NCBI RefSeq assembly: GCF_000718165.1
Contig: NZ_JOEY01000016.1
Coordinates: forward strand, 1 to 64,000
Source: Streptomyces fulvoviolaceus
GTDB lineage: Bacteria; Actinomycetota; Actinomycetes; Streptomycetales; Streptomycetaceae
Length of the DNA stretch: 64,000 nt
Direction of reading: 5' to 3'
Part shown: piece by piece, positions 17,801 to 26,349 of the stretch
How the letters are laid out: each line of letters begins with the position of its first letter
How positions within the stretch are numbered: position 1 is the stretch's first letter
Translations under genes and position numbers: made by a program
Notes under the pieces: model-generated
The model's database searches: none
What the model saw: the letters and a program-made list of their open reading frames with translations, nothing else
Told to the model about the DNA's origin: nothing

Positions 17801-18703
17801 ATGACTCAGTCGCACCCTCGGATCAGCAAGGCTGTCATCCCCGCAGCTGGCCTCGGCACCCGGTTCCTGCCGGCCACCAAGGCCACTCCCAAAGAGATGC
17901 TGCCGGTCGTGGACAAGCCGGCGATCCAGTACGTGGTCGAGGAGGCCGCGTCCGCGGGCCTCGATGACGTCCTCATGATCACGGGCCGCAACAAGCGGCC
18001 CCTGGAGGACCACTTCGACCGCAACTACGAGCTGGAATCGGCCCTTCAGAAGAAGGGCGACGCCGACCGGCTCGCGAAGGTGCAGGAGTCCAGCGACCTC
18101 GCCACCATGCACTACGTCCGCCAGGGCGACCCCAAGGGCCTCGGCCACGCCGTCCTGTGCGCGGCCCCGCACGTGGGCCACGAGCCCTTCGCGGTCCTCC
18201 TCGGCGACGACCTGATCGACCCGCGCGACCCGCTGCTCAAGCGGATGGTCGAGGTCCAGGAGCAGCGCGGCGGCAGCGTCATCGCGCTCATGGAGGTCGA
18301 GCCGGAGCAGATCCACCTCTACGGATGCGCTGCTGTCGAGCCCACCGACGATGCTGACACCGTCAAGGTCACCGGCCTGGTGGAGAAGCCCGACCCGACG
18401 GACGCCCCGTCGAACTACGCGGTCATCGGCCGCTACGTCCTCGACCCGCACATCTTCGACATACTGCGCAAGACCGAGCCCGGTCGCGGCGGCGAGATCC
18501 AGCTCACCGACGCCCTCCAGCAGCTCGCCGAGGACGAGAAGGTCGGCGGCCCGGTGCACGGCGTCGTCTTCAAGGGCCGCCGCTATGACACCGGCGACCG
18601 CGGCGACTACCTGCGTGCCATTGTCAGACTCGCGTGCGAACGTGAAGACCTGGGCCCGGACTTCCGGACCTGGCTTCGCAGTTACGTAGCCGAGGAGATG
18701 TAG
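17801..18703 (+). CDS. galU: UTP-glucose-1-phosphate uridylyltransferase
   Basis: The enzyme makes UDP-glucose from UTP and glucose-1-phosphate for cell-wall and capsule sugars and trehalose. The 300-residue protein has the nucleotide-binding AAGLGTRFLPATKATPKEML loop, VVDKPAIQYVVEEA, GLGHAV and the GDD metal site (LLGDDLIDP). The late GRRYDTGDRGDYL fits the sugar-binding end. The ATG begins shortly before the first strand. The MoeA-like gene follows after only 5 nt, so the two are an operon. Confidence 0.96.
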   Translation: MTQSHPRISKAVIPAAGLGTRFLPATKATPKEMLPVVDKPAIQYVVEEAASAGLDDVLMITGRNKRPLEDHFDRNYELESALQKKGDADRLAKVQESSDLATMHYVRQGDPKGLGHAVLCAAPHVGHEPFAVLLGDDLIDPRDPLLKRMVEVQEQRGGSVIALMEVEPEQIHLYGCAAVEPTDDADTVKVTGLVEKPDPTDAPSNYAVIGRYVLDPHIFDILRKTEPGRGGEIQLTDALQQLAEDEKVGGPVHGVVFKGRRYDTGDRGDYLRAIVRLACEREDLGPDFRTWLRSYVAEEM

Positions 18704-18708
18704 CAACG

Positions 18709-20031
18709 TTGAGCAGCGCCGCGCCCCGCACCACCGGCCAGGACCACCTCTGGTCGGTGGACGAGCACCTGGAGGACATCCTCGCGACCGTCCGCCCCCT
18801 GGAGCCCATCGAGCTGCAACTGCTCGACGCCCAGGGCTGTGTCCTGGTCGACGACGTCACGGTGCCGGTGTCCATGCCGCCGTTCGACAACAGCTCGATG
18901 GACGGGTACGCGGTGCGGGTCGCGGATGTCGCGGGCGCGAGCGAGGAGTTCCCCGCCGTCCTGGACGTCGTCGGGGACGTCGCGGCGGGCCAGGCCGATC
19001 TGCTCCACGTGGGTCCCGGCCAGGCCGCCCGCATCATGACCGGCGCCCCGCTGCCGCCCGGCGCCGAGGCCGTCGTCCCCGTGGAGTGGACCGACGGCGG
19101 CCTGGGTGAGGGCCCGGTGAGCGGGATGAACGCCCGCAGCCTGGCCCCTGAGGGCGCCTCCGGGCACGTGCACGTGTTCCGGCCAGCCGAGGCCCGCGCT
19201 CACGTGCGCGCGAAGGGCAGCGACGTGAAGGCCGGAGACCGTGCTCTGGAAGCCGGTACCGTGCTCGGTCCGCCGCAGATCGCGCTGCTCGCCACGATCG
19301 GCCGCGGCACCGTACGCGTGCGCCCGCGCCCCCGCGTGGTCGTGATGTCCACCGGCAGCGAACTCGTACAGCCCGGCGAGGAACTGGCCGGCGGGCAGAT
19401 CTACGACTCCAACAGCTTCGCCCTCACCGCGGCCGCCCGTGACGCCGGTGCCATCGCCTACCGCGTGGGCGCCGTCGCCGACGACGCCGAAACACTCCGG
19501 TCCACCATCGAGGACCAGCTCGTCCGCGCCGACCTCATGGTCACCACGGGCGGTGTGAGCGTCGGGGCGTACGACGTCGTCAAGGAGGCGCTGTCGTACG
19601 TCGGTGACGAGGACGAGGCCGGCAGCGGCATCGACTTCCGCAAGCTCGCCATGCAGCCCGGCAAGCCCCAGGGCTTCGGCTCCATCGGCCCCGACCACAC
19701 CCCGCTGCTGGCCCTCCCCGGCAACCCGGTGTCGTCGTACGTCTCCTTCGAACTGTTCGCCCGCCCCGCGATCCGCACCCTCATGGGGCTCGAGGACGTC
19801 CACCGGCCGAGGACCACGGCGACCCTGACCGCGGACAAGGCGCTGACCTCGCCGAAGGGCCGCAGGCAGTTCCTGCGGGGGACCTACGCCGATGGCGCGG
19901 TGAGCCCGGTCGGCGGTGCCGGATCCCACCTGGTCGCGGCCCTCGCACACGCCGACGCGCTGATCGTCGTCCCCGAGGACGTCGAGTCCGTGGAGCCCGG
20001 CACCGAGGTCGAGGTCGTCCTGCTCGGCTGA
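18709..20031 (+). CDS. glp: MoeA-like (gephyrin-like) protein, probable divisome factor Glp
   Basis: The 440-residue protein has the full MoeA architecture: PPFDNSSMDGYAVR (57-70), MTGAPLPPGAEAVVPVE, TTGGVSVGAYD (279-289) and LPGNPVSSYVSFELF. MoeA inserts molybdate into molybdopterin. However, its place after galU, with rimJ and sepX/glpR downstream, is that of actinobacterial Glp. In Corynebacterium Glp binds FtsZ and the membrane receptor GlpR. The residue matching E. coli MoeA Glu188 (GGVSVGEAD) is Ala here, though this may be common among actinobacterial MoeA proteins. The start is TTG at 18709, 5 nt after galU. Both roles remain possible, especially as moaC and mogA follow. Confidence 0.88.
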   Translation: MSSAAPRTTGQDHLWSVDEHLEDILATVRPLEPIELQLLDAQGCVLVDDVTVPVSMPPFDNSSMDGYAVRVADVAGASEEFPAVLDVVGDVAAGQADLLHVGPGQAARIMTGAPLPPGAEAVVPVEWTDGGLGEGPVSGMNARSLAPEGASGHVHVFRPAEARAHVRAKGSDVKAGDRALEAGTVLGPPQIALLATIGRGTVRVRPRPRVVVMSTGSELVQPGEELAGGQIYDSNSFALTAAARDAGAIAYRVGAVADDAETLRSTIEDQLVRADLMVTTGGVSVGAYDVVKEALSYVGDEDEAGSGIDFRKLAMQPGKPQGFGSIGPDHTPLLALPGNPVSSYVSFELFARPAIRTLMGLEDVHRPRTTATLTADKALTSPKGRRQFLRGTYADGAVSPVGGAGSHLVAALAHADALIVVPEDVESVEPGTEVEVVLLG

Positions 20032-20160
20032 GCCCACGCGCGTGCGCTGTCCGTGGGGGAGTCCTGATCCGTTGTTTGCGTCGACTTGGCGGTACCGTGT
20101 CGCGCACAACAGGCCCACGCGCCGCACCGCGACGGGCCCGGACCGGGAGCGCCACACGCC

Positions 20161-20673
20161 ATGACTGTGCCTTCCCGGGGGGAGACCCCCGGACCCTTTG
20201 TGCAGGACCGACTGACCCACATCGACGAGGCCGGGGCCGCCCGCATGGTCGACGTGTCCGGGAAGGACGTGACCGCGCGCACCGCCCGCGCCAGCGGCCG
20301 AGTCCTGGTCTCGCCCCGTGTGGTCGAGTTGCTGCGCGGCGAGGGCGTCCCCAAGGGAGACGCCCTGGCCACGGCACGGATCGCGGGCATCATGGGCGCC
20401 AAACGCACGCCGGACCTCATCCCGCTGTGCCACCCGTTGTCGGTGTCCGGTGTGAAACTGGATCTGTCGGTCGCGGACGACGCCGTGGAGATCCTGGCCA
20501 CGGTGAAGACGACGGACCGCACAGGCGTCGAGATGGAGGCCCTCACCGCGGTCTCCGTCGCCGCGCTCACCGTGATCGACATGGTCAAGGCGGTCGACAA
20601 GGGAGCGGTCATCACGGACGTACGGGTGGAGGAGAAGACGGGCGGCAAGTCGGGCGACTGGAGCCGGTCATGA
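20161..20673 (+). CDS. moaC: Cyclic pyranopterin monophosphate synthase
   Basis: MoaC turns the MoaA product into cyclic pyranopterin monophosphate, the first stable intermediate of molybdenum cofactor synthesis. The 170-residue protein shows [38 protein letters not shown] (with the conserved His) and [20 protein letters not shown] (with the active-site Asp/Lys region nearby in DMVKAVDKG). The ATG at 20161 is followed by a short non-conserved tail before the domain. Its stop codon overlaps the next start (ATGA), so mogA is translationally coupled. Confidence 0.95.
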   Translation: MTVPSRGETPGPFVQDRLTHIDEAGAARMVDVSGKDVTARTARASGRVLVSPRVVELLRGEGVPKGDALATARIAGIMGAKRTPDLIPLCHPLSVSGVKLDLSVADDAVEILATVKTTDRTGVEMEALTAVSVAALTVIDMVKAVDKGAVITDVRVEEKTGGKSGDWSRS

Positions 20674-21212
20674 CACTCGACGCGTCGACCGGCGGCACGC
20701 TCCTCGCGCCGTACTGCGCGCTGGTCGTGACCGCCTCCAACCGGGCCGCCGCCGGGGTCTACGAGGACAAGGGCGGGCCGTTGATCGCCGCGGGCCTCGA
20801 AGGCTTCGGCTTCGCCGTCGACGGGCCGCAGGTCGTCCCCGACGGTGACCCCGTGGAGGCCGTGCTGCGCGCGGGCGCCGAGGCCGGCTACGACGTGATC
20901 GTCACGACCGGCGGCACCGGCATCTCGCCCACCGACCGCACACCCGAGGCGACCCGCAAGGTGATCGACTACGAGGTGCCGGGCATCGCCGAGGCCATCC
21001 GCGCGTTCGGGCGGGGGAAGGTGCCGACCGCGGCGCTCTCCCGGGGCCTGGCAGGGGTGGCGGGGCTGACGCTGATCGTCAACCTGCCGGGTTCCAGCGG
21101 CGGGGTGAAGGACGGACTGGCCGTCCTGGAGCCCCTGTTGACGCACGCCGTCGACCAGATCCGCGGCGGCGACCATCCCAGACCCGACGCCGGCAGTGGG
21201 GGTGCGAGCTGA
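20670..21212 (+). CDS. mogA: Molybdopterin adenylyltransferase (MogA/MoaB)
   Basis: The enzyme adenylylates molybdopterin before molybdate insertion. The 180-residue protein has [20 protein letters not shown], the signature [18 protein letters not shown] and [13 protein letters not shown], all classic MogA/MoaB substrate-site motifs. It overlaps moaC by 4 nt. The moaC-mogA pair is inserted between glp and rimJ, where mycobacteria and corynebacteria have fewer genes. This could mean the MoeA-like protein upstream also serves cofactor synthesis. Confidence 0.93.
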   Translation: MTLDASTGGTLLAPYCALVVTASNRAAAGVYEDKGGPLIAAGLEGFGFAVDGPQVVPDGDPVEAVLRAGAEAGYDVIVTTGGTGISPTDRTPEATRKVIDYEVPGIAEAIRAFGRGKVPTAALSRGLAGVAGLTLIVNLPGSSGGVKDGLAVLEPLLTHAVDQIRGGDHPRPDAGSGGAS

Positions 21213-21898
21213 ACAGCCCATCCTGGCCCGTCGTGCTGGCGGACGGCGATGTCGTCCTCCGGCCGATAAAGATGCGCGACCAGCGGGCCTGGCGCGAGGT
21301 CAACCGGCGCAACCGGGACTGGCTGCGCCCCTGGGAGGCGACCATCCCGCCGCCCACCCCCAGCGGGCCGATCACGCACCGGCCGACCTACCGCCAGATG
21401 GTGAGACATCTGCGGTCCGAGGCGAACGCGGGCCGGATGCTGCCGTTCGTCATCGAGTACCAGGGGCGGCTGGTCGGGCAGTTGACGGTCGCCGGGATTA
21501 CCTGGGGCTCTATGTGCTCGGGGCACATCGGCTACTGGGTGGACGAGGCGGTGGCCGGCCGCGGAGTGATGCCCACATCCGTGGCGCTTGTCGTGGACCA
21601 CTGTTTCCGGACCGTTGGTCTGCACCGCATCGAGGTCTGTATTCGCCCCGAGAACGGGCCCAGCCGCCGGGTCGTGGAGAAACTCGGATTCCGTGAGGAG
21701 GGGCTGCGCCCGCGCTATCTCCACATCGACGGCGCCTGGCGCGACCACCTCGTCTTCGCGCTCACCGCGGAGGAGGCCCCCGACGGCCTGCTGAGGCGTT
21801 GGCAGCGGTCACGCTCGCAGAACGCTCCCCACGACACCTCCGGCACACACCACAACACCCCCCGGAACCCGCAGAACACTCCGGGGAATCCCGCGTAG
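21209..21898 (+). CDS. rimJ: RimJ-type GNAT N-acetyltransferase
   Basis: This is an acetyl-CoA-dependent acetyltransferase of the RimJ/RimL type, which acetylates protein N-termini. GHIGYWVDEAVAGRGVMPTS holds the acetyl-CoA loop, and RIEVCIRPENGPSRRVVEKLGFREEG is the typical C-terminal motif. GTG at 21233 would give a start inside the conserved first strand. The frame upstream contains SWPVVLADGDV, which resembles homologues, and the only candidate start is CTG at 21209. That CTG overlaps the mogA stop by 4 nt and has a GGGGG run six bases upstream. The last 40 residues are Asn/Thr/Pro-rich. It is part of the conserved glp-rimJ-glpR block. Confidence 0.85.
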   Translation: MNSPSWPVVLADGDVVLRPIKMRDQRAWREVNRRNRDWLRPWEATIPPPTPSGPITHRPTYRQMVRHLRSEANAGRMLPFVIEYQGRLVGQLTVAGITWGSMCSGHIGYWVDEAVAGRGVMPTSVALVVDHCFRTVGLHRIEVCIRPENGPSRRVVEKLGFREEGLRPRYLHIDGAWRDHLVFALTAEEAPDGLLRRWQRSRSQNAPHDTSGTHHNTPRNPQNTPGNPA

Positions 21899-22065
21899 GC
21901 GGGAAGCGACCCCAGGGAATTGAATAAACGTTCGAAAATGATCGGCAGGTGACCGTCTCAGGGCGCGGAATTCGCGTCTTCGGTGGCCTGCTGATCGGAT
22001 CGGTCACAAAAAAAGCTCGAAATATCAGCCAGATCGTGCGACACACCGGCTCAATTGGCAGATGG

Positions 22066-22094
22066 CCTCACACAAACCCCTCTACCGTGTGAGG
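22066..22094 (+). promoter_or_regulatory. Inverted repeat overlapping the sepX translation start region
   Basis: CCTCACAC (22066-22073) and GTGTGAGG (22087-22094) are perfect complements around a 13-nt loop, ending one base before the GTG start at 22096. The right arm contains the only candidate Shine-Dalgarno (GAGG). As RNA it could hide the ribosome site; as DNA it could be an operator. Confidence 0.5.
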
Positions 22095-22095
22095 C

Positions 22096-23358
22096 GTGAG
22101 CAGCAGCGGCCTCATCTACGCAGTCATTGTCGGGGCCTGGGCCGCCTACTTGGTGCCGATGTGGCTCCGTAGGCAGGACGAGCTGAACGAGGCCCGTCCG
22201 ACGGAACGCTTCAGCACCGCCATCCGGTTGCTGTCCGGACGGGCGGGGATGGAGCGCCGGTACGCCAAGGACCTGCGGGCGCGCTCCACCGATGAGGGGG
22301 AGCACAGCGCCGGCAACCCGGGCGCGGTCACCGACTCGGTGGACGTCCGGGCCTTCGCCATGCCTCCGACCCGTCCTCAGGCGCAGGCGAAGGTTCAGGC
22401 GCCGGTTTCCGGGCGCTCCGAACCGGCGCGCGAAGCAGCACGCGAGCCCGCGCGCGAAGTGGTGCGCGAGCCCGCGCGTGATGCCGCGCGCGAATCGGCG
22501 CGCGCACATGCGCCCGCGCCCGAACGCGGTGGCGCGCCGGCGCGCAAGCGCGCGCCCGTCGCCCGGCGCACGCCCGCGGCGGAAGCGGCCGCGGCGCGCG
22601 CCCAGCGCACGAAGGCCCTCGCGCGCCGCCGGCGCACAACAGTGGTGCTCTTCCTCGCCTTCACGCTCGGCGCGATCGTCGCCGCCGTCGGCGGGCTCGC
22701 GTTCCTGTGGGCGCCCGGCGTGCCCGCCGTCCTGCTCAGCGCGTACATCGTGTACCTGCGCTCCCAGGAACGCCGACGCTTCGCCTACCAGATGGACCGA
22801 CGCCAGGCCGAGGCCGCCGCGCAGAGACTGCGCGAGAGCGCGCGCCAGCCACGCCGGCGCGCCTCCGTCGCCACGAGCGCGGACGCCGACGAACCGGACG
22901 AGGGACCAGAGCCGGAAACGGACCCCGGGTTGTCGGCGCTCGCCGCGGACCGACGCGCCCTCGTCGAGCAGACCGACCACGCGGAGTGGGTCGACCAGCA
23001 GCGCGAGCGGCAGCGGAGGCCGGGCCACGGAGACAGCTGGGACCCGGTGCCGGTGCCGTTGCCGACGTACGTGACCGCGCCGGTCGCTCCGCGGGCCACC
23101 ACCGACGTGGATCTCGGGGCGCCGGACGCGTGGAGCTCGGCGCGGTCCACTTCCGTCGCGCCGGAGCAGGAGGCGAAGCCCGTAGCGGAGGACGGGGGAT
23201 CGGAGGAGCCGGCGTCCGATGCGGAGGGCATGCCGGCGGCGGACGGTCGTACTGACGCCCGTCGCGCCGCCTCCGCCCGCCGCGCCCGCGAGCGCGGACG
23301 CACGCCGCTCTTCGACCAGTACGAGGACGGCGACCGGCCGCGAGCGGCCAACGAGTGA
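22096..23358 (+). CDS. sepX: Divisome protein SepX/GlpR
   Basis: The 420-residue membrane protein fits SepX (Streptomyces) and GlpR (Corynebacterium), an actinobacterial division-site protein that acts as the membrane receptor of the MoeA-like protein Glp. A first helix (about 5-22) is followed by MWLRRQDELNEARPTERFS. A low-complexity basic/acidic stretch (about 108-180) has repeated REPAR units. A second hydrophobic hairpin (about 181-222) is followed by a long acidic tail. The identification rests on this layout and on the galU-glp-rimJ context. The GTG start overlaps a hairpin. A GACAC WhiA-type motif lies at 22040-22044. Confidence 0.85.
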   Translation: MSSSGLIYAVIVGAWAAYLVPMWLRRQDELNEARPTERFSTAIRLLSGRAGMERRYAKDLRARSTDEGEHSAGNPGAVTDSVDVRAFAMPPTRPQAQAKVQAPVSGRSEPAREAAREPAREVVREPARDAARESARAHAPAPERGGAPARKRAPVARRTPAAEAAAARAQRTKALARRRRTTVVLFLAFTLGAIVAAVGGLAFLWAPGVPAVLLSAYIVYLRSQERRRFAYQMDRRQAEAAAQRLRESARQPRRRASVATSADADEPDEGPEPETDPGLSALAADRRALVEQTDHAEWVDQQRERQRRPGHGDSWDPVPVPLPTYVTAPVAPRATTDVDLGAPDAWSSARSTSVAPEQEAKPVAEDGGSEEPASDAEGMPAADGRTDARRAASARRARERGRTPLFDQYEDGDRPRAANE

Positions 23359-23483
23359 TGTCCGGGGCGGGTGCGCATCAGCACGGTGCGGGTCCCGCAG
23401 GGTCCCGCGGGCCGCGTCCCTGACCAGCCGGGAACGGATTTCCAAGCACCCTGACGGGGATGCTAGAGTTTCACTCGTTGCAA

Positions 23484-23557
23484 GGGCCTGTGGCGCAGTC
23501 TGGTAGCGCACCTCGTTCGCATCGAGGGGGTCTGGGGTTCAAATCCCCACAGGTCCA
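23484..23557 (+). tRNA. tRNA-Ala (anticodon CGC)
   Basis: The sequence folds into a full cloverleaf. The acceptor stem is GGGCCTG/CAGGTCC, the D stem is GCGC/GCGC, and the anticodon stem CCTCG/CGAGG carries loop TTCGCAT. The TTCAAAT T-loop is closed by TGGGG/CCCCA. The anticodon CGC (23518-23520) reads GCG alanine codons, and the G3-U70 wobble pair is the alanine identity element. The discriminator base is A and CCA is not encoded. Confidence 0.96.
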
Positions 23558-23592
23558 CCGCAACAACTCTCCGGGGCGACCTGGGAGTTGAG

Positions 23593-23628
23593 AAGATCCC
23601 GTCCGATCGGTTGATCGGGCGGGATCTT
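23593..23628 (+). terminator. Intrinsic terminator downstream of tRNA-Ala
   Basis: AAGATCCCGTCCGATC pairs with GATCGGGCGGGATCTT (16 bp with one G-T pair) around GGTT, and is followed by TGTATTT. It ends the tRNA transcript and separates it from the MFS gene. Confidence 0.85.
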
Positions 23629-23681
23629 TGTATTTCCGCAGCCCGTGGGACATGTGGCTCATGTGGGACATGAGGGGGAGC

Positions 23682-24977
23682 ATGAAGGCCACCGCCGGTT
23701 TACCGACGACGAGCCGGACGGCGCCCCTCAGGATCGCGGCGTTCCGGCGGTTCGTGCTGGCCGATCTGATCTCCGCGACCGGGTCCGCGATGGCCCCGCT
23801 CGCGCTGGCGTACTCCGTCATCGAGCAGGGCGGGGGAGCGGGGTCGCTGGCGCTGGTGCTGGCGACGAACACCGTGCCGACGATCGTTCTGTTGCTGGTG
23901 GGCGGAGTCCTCGCGGACCGGCTGTCGCGCAGCCGGATCCTCTTCCTCGGCAACCTGCTGGCCGCCGTCGCGCAGGGCGCGTTGGCCGTGACCGTCGCCA
24001 CAGGGCACGCGTCGACGACCTCCATCGCCGCGTGCGGCTTCGTCTCGGGGGCCGCGGTGGCCTTCACCGTGCCGGCGATTCAAGGGGCCGTCAGCCAGAT
24101 CGTCCCCGCGGAGCATCTGCAGCAGGCCAACGCGCTGCTGCGGCTGCCGAGCAACGCGGTCAAGGTGCTCGGCCCCGTCATCGGCGGACTCGTCGTCGCG
24201 GTCAGCGGGCCGGCCTGGGCGCTGGCCTGGGACGCGCTGACCTTCGCCGTAGCGGCTCTCCTGCTCCTCGGGCTCAGGCTGGACGCTCCCCTCGCCGCCG
24301 TCGGCAGCGCGCTGAGTGAACTGCGCGCGGGATGGACCGGGTTCTGGTCGCGGACCTGGCTGTGGACCTACACGGCCGCCGGAACCGTGCTCGTCGCCGC
24401 ATGGCTGGCCGGCTTCCAACTCCTCGGCCCCCTCGTTGCCGCACGCCACTACGCGGGCGCACGCGACTGGGGGCTGGTCCAAGCGGCCTTCGCGTCCGGC
24501 CTGTTGGCCGGGACGCTGGTGTGCCTGCGCTGGCGGCCGCGCCGCCTGCTGACCGTGGCCATCGCGGGCGCCGCGGCGCTCGCGCTGCCCCTCGCCGCGA
24601 TGGGGCAGGGGCTGGCGCTGCCCGCCGTGATGATCGCCACGCTGCTGGCGGGGATCGGGCTCGACGTGGCGATCGTCGCGTGGACCACCGCCTTCCAGCA
24701 GCACGTGCCGCAGGCCGAACTGGGCCGCATGAGCGCCTTCAACAACGTGGGCGAACGGCTCGCCATCCCCCTCGGCTACCTCATCACGGCCCTCGCGACC
24801 CGCACTTGGGACGACCGGACGGTCCTGACGGCGTGCGCCGGCCTCATCGCCGCCGCCAGCGTCCTCAACCTCTGCGTCCCCGACGTGTACCGCATCAACC
24901 GCGCCGACCGCCCCAGGGAGGGCCGACTCCCGGGAGGCCGCCCCCAAGAAAGCGAACGGGAGAACGAACAGGCCTGA
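23682..24977 (+). CDS. MFS transporter (EntS-like)
   Basis: This is a 431-residue major facilitator resembling the EntS/MFS_3 group, with LADLISATGSAMAPLALAYS in helix 1, GGVLADRLSRSRIL in the 2-3 loop and PSNAVKVLGPVIGGLVV in helix 5. About twelve hydrophobic segments are present. Members export siderophores or drugs, and the substrate here is unknown. ATG at 23682 is chosen since GGGGGAG stands just upstream; the in-frame ATG at 23670 has no ribosome site. Its C-terminus is a charged hydrophilic tail. It is convergent with the following GNAT gene, with an 18-bp gap. Confidence 0.88.
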   Translation: MKATAGLPTTSRTAPLRIAAFRRFVLADLISATGSAMAPLALAYSVIEQGGGAGSLALVLATNTVPTIVLLLVGGVLADRLSRSRILFLGNLLAAVAQGALAVTVATGHASTTSIAACGFVSGAAVAFTVPAIQGAVSQIVPAEHLQQANALLRLPSNAVKVLGPVIGGLVVAVSGPAWALAWDALTFAVAALLLLGLRLDAPLAAVGSALSELRAGWTGFWSRTWLWTYTAAGTVLVAAWLAGFQLLGPLVAARHYAGARDWGLVQAAFASGLLAGTLVCLRWRPRRLLTVAIAGAAALALPLAAMGQGLALPAVMIATLLAGIGLDVAIVAWTTAFQQHVPQAELGRMSAFNNVGERLAIPLGYLITALATRTWDDRTVLTACAGLIAAASVLNLCVPDVYRINRADRPREGRLPGGRPQESERENEQA

Positions 24978-24995
24978 AGCTCTACGGCCCCCGCC

Positions 24996-25472
24996 TCACA
25001 GCCCCTTCGCGAAGCACCGGCTCTCCTCATGGAACCGGTAGTGGCCGAACTTCTCACACAGCTCGTACCCGCTGGACGTGTACAGCGCGATCGCCTCCGG
25101 CTGCTCGGTGCCGGTCTCCAGGACCATGCGGCTACGGCCGGCCGCGCGGGCGTCGGCCTCCAGAGCGGCCAGGATGCGCCGGGCGAGACCCCGGCCGCGC
25201 ATCGCGTCGATGACGTACATGCGCTTGACCTCGGCGTCCCCGTCCAGGTTGCCCTCGTCGTTCATGTCCTGGGCACGCCAGCCACCCGTGGCGACGGGTC
25301 TGTCCGTCTCGTCGTACGCGATCAGGTAGACGCCGTTCGGAGGGTCGAAGTCGGCCGGAGCCAGGAAGGTCGCGTCGCCGCCGTCGCCGTAGCGGGCGTG
25401 GTACTCGGCCTGGACCTCTTCGTCCAGCTTGACGGCGTCGGGGTGGTCGAAGGGAACCTGACGTATATGCAT
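24996..25472 (-). CDS. GNAT family N-acetyltransferase
   Basis: This is a 158-residue single-domain acetyltransferase. VKRMYVIDAMRGRGLARRIL is the acetyl-CoA-binding motif A, and MVLETGTEQPEAIALYTSSGY is the following motif B. The substrate is unknown. ATG at 25472 is preferred over GTG at 25481, although the ribosome site is weak (GGTGAT). It is divergent from the exonuclease III gene across 67 bp of relatively AT-rich sequence that must carry both promoters. Confidence 0.88.
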   Translation of the reverse strand: MHIRQVPFDHPDAVKLDEEVQAEYHARYGDGGDATFLAPADFDPPNGVYLIAYDETDRPVATGGWRAQDMNDEGNLDGDAEVKRMYVIDAMRGRGLARRILAALEADARAAGRSRMVLETGTEQPEAIALYTSSGYELCEKFGHYRFHEESRCFAKGL

Positions 25473-25539
25473 GTTAATCACCGTATATCAATCCAGAACG
25501 GAGGCGGGACCCGATCCAGTCTGCCGGTATCGTGCCGGA

Positions 25540-26343
25540 GTGCTCACTGTGACCTCCGCCAATGTGAATGGACTGCGCGCCGCCGCGAAGAAGGGCTTCG
25601 TGGAGTGGCTCGCGGACACCTCCGCCGATGTGCTCTGCCTGCAGGAGGTGCGCGCCGAGCCGCAGCAACTGCCCGAGCACGTCCGCACCCCCGACGGCTG
25701 GCACGTCGTGCACGCCCCCGCCGCCGCCAAGGGCCGCGCCGGCGTCTCCCTCTACACCCGCCGCGAGCCCGACCGCATCCAGGTCGGCTTCCGGTCGAGC
25801 GAGTTCGACACCAGCGGGCGTTACGTCGAGGCCGATCTGCCCGGCGTCACGGTCGCCTCCCTCTACCTCCCCTCCGGTGAGGTCGGCACCGAGCGGCAGG
25901 ACGAGAAGATCCGCTTCATGGCCGAGTTCCTCGCCTACCTCAAGGACCTCCGGGTACGCGCCGCCGCCGACGGCCGTGAGGTCCTCGTCTGCGGCGACTG
26001 GAACATCGCCCACCAGCCGGCCGACCTCAAGAACTGGCGCGCCAACCAGAAGAACTCCGGGTTCCTGCCGGAGGAGCGGGAGTGGCTCACGCAGGTTCTG
26101 ACACCGGCCGACGGGGGGTACGTCGACGTCGTACGGTCGCTGCATCCGGATGTGGAGGGGCCGTACTCGTGGTGGTCGTATCGCGGACGTGCGTTCGACA
26201 ACGACTCGGGATGGCGCATCGACTACCACTGCTCCACGCCCGGCCTCGCCGGCAAGGCGGTCAAGGGGTTCGTGGAGCGTGCCGCCACGCACGCCGAGCG
26301 GTGGTCGGATCACGCGCCGGTCACTGTCGTCTACGCCCTCTAG
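25540..26343 (+). CDS. xthA: Exodeoxyribonuclease III / AP endonuclease
   Basis: This DNA-repair enzyme removes 3' blocking groups and cuts at abasic sites. The 267-residue protein has the fold motifs in order: SANVNGLRAA (metal and phosphate contacts), LCLQEVRAE (catalytic Glu), ASLYLPSGE, CGDWNIAHQPADLKNW (Asp and Asn of the active site), SWWSYRGRAFDNDSGWRIDY, and a final WSDHAPV with the catalytic His. GTG at 25540 begins directly before the first strand. The Shine-Dalgarno is weak. Confidence 0.95.
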   Translation: MLTVTSANVNGLRAAAKKGFVEWLADTSADVLCLQEVRAEPQQLPEHVRTPDGWHVVHAPAAAKGRAGVSLYTRREPDRIQVGFRSSEFDTSGRYVEADLPGVTVASLYLPSGEVGTERQDEKIRFMAEFLAYLKDLRVRAAADGREVLVCGDWNIAHQPADLKNWRANQKNSGFLPEEREWLTQVLTPADGGYVDVVRSLHPDVEGPYSWWSYRGRAFDNDSGWRIDYHCSTPGLAGKAVKGFVERAATHAERWSDHAPVTVVYAL

Positions 26344-26349
26344 AAGCGC

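Noticed and set aside
22430..22600. A CRISPR-like or satellite repeat in the sepX coding region.
   Set aside because: The GCGCGC-rich periodicity reflects a REPAR-type amino-acid repeat within the protein, with no spacer structure.
23484..23557. Whether the tRNA decodes another amino acid.
   Set aside because: Anticodon CGC together with the G3-U70 pair identifies alanine without conflict.
24978..24995. A terminator between the convergent MFS and GNAT genes.
   Set aside because: Only 18 bp are present and no hairpin could be found.
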